A stretch of DNA of 18,183 nucleotides from Bacteroides sp. CAG:545 (GTDB lineage Bacteria; Bacteroidota; Bacteroidia; Bacteroidales; UBA932). The DNA lies in NCBI GenBank assembly GCA_000432515.1, contig HF995990.1:1-18183 (forward strand), read 5' to 3'. Numbering within the stretch: position 1 is the first letter of the stretch; each line of letters starts with the position of its first letter. The notes beneath the pieces were generated by a model. That model did no database searches. It worked only from the letters and a program-made list of their open reading frames with translations, and had not been told where the DNA came from. This document shows positions 15,658 to 18,183 of the stretch, one piece after another. The position numbers and the translations under genes are program-made.

Positions 15658-16410
15658 TTAATAGACGAGAATGTACAATAATGCTGCCACAACGCAGCCG
15701 GCCAGAGGACCAGCTACCGGTACCCAGCTGTAGCCCCATCCGCTGTCACGCTTGCCCTTGATCGGGAGAATGGCGTGGGCGATACGTGGACCGAGGTCCC
15801 TGGCAGGGTTCATCGCATATCCGGTAGTTCCTCCAAGGGACATGCCCAGAGCCATGATCACGCAGGTCACAGGGAATGCCCCGATGCCGCCCACAGTGAT
15901 TGCAGCCCCGTTGTATGCAGCCGTGTTTCCGCTGGTCCCGAGTGCAAGAATGAGGAACACGAGCAGGCAGGTGGCGATAGTCTCGCTGAGGAAATTGATG
16001 CTCTTGTGCTCTATTGCAGGCATTGTGCAGAATGTCCCTAAGATACCGTCTGGATTTTGCCACGATGCCTTGTAATGGTCACAATAGAATACGTAAACCA
16101 GCATTGCGCCGACAAATCCGCCGAGCATCTGGGCTGCTATGTAAGGAAGGACCGCATTCCATGCGAAATTGCCGGCAATGGCGAGTCCGAGTGTGACTGC
16201 CGGATTTAGGTGCGCGCCTGAATACGGGCCTGCGATGAATACGCCGCACATTACTGCGAAGCCCCAGGCCAATGTGATTACGACCCAGCCTGCTCCCTTA
16301 GATTTGGATTTTTCCAAGGTGCATCCTGCGCAGACACCGTCTCCGAGGAGTACAAGTACAAGAGTTCCGATAAATTCGAATACACATTTAGTGAATAGCG
16401 TCAGTTCCAT
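15658..16410 (-). CDS. glpF: Glycerol facilitator (aquaglyceroporin)
   Basis: 250 residues with six membrane segments and the two half-helices of the MIP family, marked by the NPA motifs GAHLNPAVTLG (NPA 69-71) and YAMNPARDLGPR (NPA 201-203). Asp205 after the second NPAR is the hallmark of glycerol facilitators over pure water channels. Pore-lining positions match GlpF: Trp49 (TLAWGFAV) and Arg204, with Tyr198 where E. coli has Phe200. It allows glycerol and small polyols to diffuse through the inner membrane. It starts 14 bases after glpK and ends 8 bases before cls, so uptake, trapping and lipid synthesis are encoded together. Confidence 0.96.
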   Translation of the reverse strand: MELTLFTKCVFEFIGTLVLVLLGDGVCAGCTLEKSKSKGAGWVVITLAWGFAVMCGVFIAGPYSGAHLNPAVTLGLAIAGNFAWNAVLPYIAAQMLGGFVGAMLVYVFYCDHYKASWQNPDGILGTFCTMPAIEHKSINFLSETIATCLLVFLILALGTSGNTAAYNGAAITVGGIGAFPVTCVIMALGMSLGGTTGYAMNPARDLGPRIAHAILPIKGKRDSGWGYSWVPVAGPLAGCVVAALLYILVY

Positions 16411-16424
16411 TATGATGTGAATTT

Positions 16425-17921
16425 TTATTGTCCTTTACCTGAAAGTGTTCTCCTGATCGCGTCTGACCAGCCTTCTTTTGCGAGGAGCACCTTTTCCGCA
16501 GGTGCAAGCGGCTCGAATTCCTTGTCTGCTTTCCACTGCTTCCTGATGTCGTCGAGCGAATCCCAGTATCCTGTTGCAAGGCCGGCGAGGTAGCAGGCTC
16601 CCATGGCCGTAGTCTCCGTAACTCTCGGTCTGATGACCTTGCAGCCGAGGATGTCAGCCTGGAACTGCATCATGAGGTTGTTGCGGGATGCTCCGCCATC
16701 GACTTTCAGCTCTTTCAGCCTGATGCCGGAATCTTTCTGCATTGCATTGACGATATCCATGGTCTCGAAGGCGATTCCCTCCAATGCTGCACGTGCGATG
16801 TGAGCGGCGGTAGTGCCTCGCGTCAGTCCGCAGATGGTGCCTTTCGCGTACTGGTCCCAGTACGGGGCGCCAAGTCCGGTCAATGCCGGCACGAAATATA
16901 CTCCTCCATTGTCCGGAACGGTCATTGCCAGACTCTCGATTTCCGAAGAGGACTTTATGATGCCGAGCCCGTCTCTAAGCCATTGGACAGCAGAGCCTCC
17001 GACGAAGATGCTGCCTTCGAGGGCGTAGTTTACCTTGTCGCCGATTTTCCATGCGATGGTGGTCAGGAGATTGTGTGATGACATAATCGGCTTTTCTCCG
17101 CTGTTCATAAGCAGGAAACATCCTGTTCCGTATGTGTTCTTCACCGAACCCGGGGTGGTGCACATCTGTCCGAACAATGCCGCCTGCTGGTCTCCTGCGA
17201 TACCTGCGATAGGCACTTTGTGTGCGAAAATCGTGGTCTTGGTGTGGCCGTAAATCTCTGAAGATGAACGTACTTCAGGCATCATTGATGCCGGGATTCC
17301 GAAAAGCTTGAGAAGGTCTTCGTCCCATTGCAGAGTGTGGATGTTGAAAAGCATTGTCCTGGAGGCATTGCTGACATCTGTCACATGCACTTCGCCTCTG
17401 GTGAGGTTCCAGATGAGCCATGTGTCCACTGTCCCGAATCTGAGCTTGCCCGCTTCAGCTTTCGCTCTTGCTCCAGGCACGTTTTCCAGTATCCAGCGGA
17501 TTTTCGTGGCGCTGAAGTAAGCGTCAATGATAAGGCCGGTCTTCTCCCTGATGTACTGCACCAGGTTCTGTGCCTTAAGACCGTCACAATATTCTGAGGT
17601 CCTTCTGTCCTGCCATACGATCGCGTTGTGCACCGGCTCGCCTGTCTCTGCATCCCACACGATGGTGGTTTCCCTCTGGTTGGTGATACCGATTCCGGCG
17701 ATGTTCAGACCATTGATTCCGGCACTTGTGATGGCTTCAGCAATCACTGAGGCCTCAGATGACCAGATGTCTTTAGGATTATGCTCCACCCAGCCCGGTT
17801 TCGGAAAATGCTGGGGAAATTCTTTCTGTGAAGTCGCGCAGATACGGCCGTCGTGGTCGAAAACGATTGCTCTGGATGAGCTTGTGCCCTGGTCCAGGGC
17901 CAGAATATATTGATTGTCCAT
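16425..17921 (-). CDS. glpK: Glycerol kinase
   Basis: 498 residues, the standard length. It phosphorylates glycerol to sn-glycerol-3-phosphate with ATP in the cytoplasm, trapping what GlpF lets in. Landmarks: the FGGY-kinase start LALDQGTSSSRAIVFDHDG (Asp10), glycerol-binding Arg83 and Glu84 (NQRETT), Trp103 (IVWQDRR), Tyr135 (DAYFSATK), the catalytic Asp244 in AGIAGDQQAALFGQ and the C-terminal signature DGGASRNNLMMQFQADI. The loop that binds fructose-1,6-bisphosphate in E. coli (GGKGGTR) reads IFAHK here, so that allosteric control is probably absent. First gene of the glpK-glpF-cls unit; a 100-base gap separates it from rpoN upstream. No clear promoter is visible in that gap, so readthrough from rpoN is possible. 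Confidence 0.98.
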   Translation of the reverse strand: MDNQYILALDQGTSSSRAIVFDHDGRICATSQKEFPQHFPKPGWVEHNPKDIWSSEASVIAEAITSAGINGLNIAGIGITNQRETTIVWDAETGEPVHNAIVWQDRRTSEYCDGLKAQNLVQYIREKTGLIIDAYFSATKIRWILENVPGARAKAEAGKLRFGTVDTWLIWNLTRGEVHVTDVSNASRTMLFNIHTLQWDEDLLKLFGIPASMMPEVRSSSEIYGHTKTTIFAHKVPIAGIAGDQQAALFGQMCTTPGSVKNTYGTGCFLLMNSGEKPIMSSHNLLTTIAWKIGDKVNYALEGSIFVGGSAVQWLRDGLGIIKSSSEIESLAMTVPDNGGVYFVPALTGLGAPYWDQYAKGTICGLTRGTTAAHIARAALEGIAFETMDIVNAMQKDSGIRLKELKVDGGASRNNLMMQFQADILGCKVIRPRVTETTAMGACYLAGLATGYWDSLDDIRKQWKADKEFEPLAPAEKVLLAKEGWSDAIRRTLSGKGQ

Positions 17922-18021
17922 CTGTTTTGTGTTATTGTTGTCTTGTTTTATTCTGAGGTTGTGGGCTCTTTTTACGGTATCATCACCCGAATCACGATCT
18001 GCTCTCCCGTATGGACAGGAC
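17922..18021 (-). other. rpoN-glpK intergenic gap
   Basis: One hundred bases rich in T on the plus strand. I find neither a match to TAnnTTTG in the minus orientation nor a strong hairpin with T-tract, so neither a primary promoter nor a terminator can be claimed. Confidence 0.4.
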
Positions 18022-18183
18022 CTACAACTCTTTTCGCAGGCGGGCTTTCGGAATTCCGAGCTGTTCCCGGTATTTGGCGATGGTGCGTCGCGCCACCTTG
18101 TATCCCTTCTCGTTCATGATGGATACAAGTTCATCGTCGGTGAGAGGCTTGTGCTTGTCCTCCTTCTCCACGCATTCCTGCAG
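18022..18183 (-). CDS. rpoN: RNA polymerase sigma-54 factor RpoN, C-terminal 53 residues (cut by window edge)
   Basis: Reading the minus strand from the window edge gives 53 residues then TAG at 18022-18024. The sequence contains ARRTIAKYREQLGIP, the RpoN box, the near-invariant helix that binds the -24 promoter element, and ends KARLRKEL. The segment before it (KPLTDDELVSIMNEKGYKV) is the preceding part of the sigma-54 DNA-binding domain. RpoN directs polymerase to -24/-12 promoters and needs enhancer-binding ATPases. The gene extends beyond the window, so its N-terminal and core-binding domains cannot be checked. It lies 100 bases upstream of glpK in the same direction. Confidence 0.94.
   Translation of the reverse strand: MQECVEKEDKHKPLTDDELVSIMNEKGYKVARRTIAKYREQLGIPKARLRKEL

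Noticed and set aside
15650..15739. 30-residue N-terminal extension of cardiolipin synthase
   Set aside because: It overlaps the end of glpF in another frame and lacks family character; the ATG at 15649 directly precedes the membrane helix.
17910..18119. 69-residue plus-strand open frame at the right edge
   Set aside because: It is antisense to the clearly recognisable rpoN C-terminus and the glpK start region.

Overview
The window looks like chromosomal DNA from a Bacteroidales bacterium with a fairly balanced base composition, so probably not Bacteroides sensu stricto. Evidence: promoters of the Bacteroidota type (TTG about 20 bp before TAnnTTTG), weak Shine-Dalgarno sequences at most genes, an outer-membrane lipoprotein/OmpA pair, a porin O/P family protein, and an ATP-grasp-like protein starting MNIFNPEHDL of a kind I associate with Bacteroidota. 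Genus cannot be fixed by eye. No rRNA, tRNA, CRISPR array or transposase was seen.

Left part (1-5591) is plastic. Two repeat-rich non-coding stretches (about 1-693 and 1707-2327) flank a single minus-strand EamA/DMT transporter gene. A ~133-bp direct repeat with several internal hairpins sits on both sides of that gene, and other repeats (23-bp pair, 51-bp tandem, 40-bp palindrome) lie outside it. Next come a lipoprotein gene with a frameshift, an OmpA-like protein whose usual peptidoglycan-binding Asp is replaced, and an acyltransferase that is both frameshifted and cut short. These look like envelope genes in decay or rapid change.

Central part (5588-14057) is compact and all plus strand: porin O/P protein, folD (one-carbon metabolism), a secreted GH13 alpha-amylase-like enzyme, a Sel1-repeat protein translationally coupled to an uncharacterised ATP-grasp-like protein, then cysS and an exonuclease III gene 4 bp apart.

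Right part (14069-18183) is all minus strand: the 3' end of rpoN (sigma-54), then an apparent glpK-glpF-cls operon. GlpF admits glycerol, GlpK traps it as glycerol-3-phosphate, and Cls makes cardiolipin from phosphatidylglycerol while releasing glycerol, so the three could form a salvage loop.

Two things deserve most attention: the Sel1 + ATP-grasp pair, whose substrate is unknown, and a strong frame-independent excess of the 7-base word CATTGAC/GTCAATG (about 32 occurrences by eye in 18 kb, both strands). I did not find a complete, clearly new defence or mobile system.
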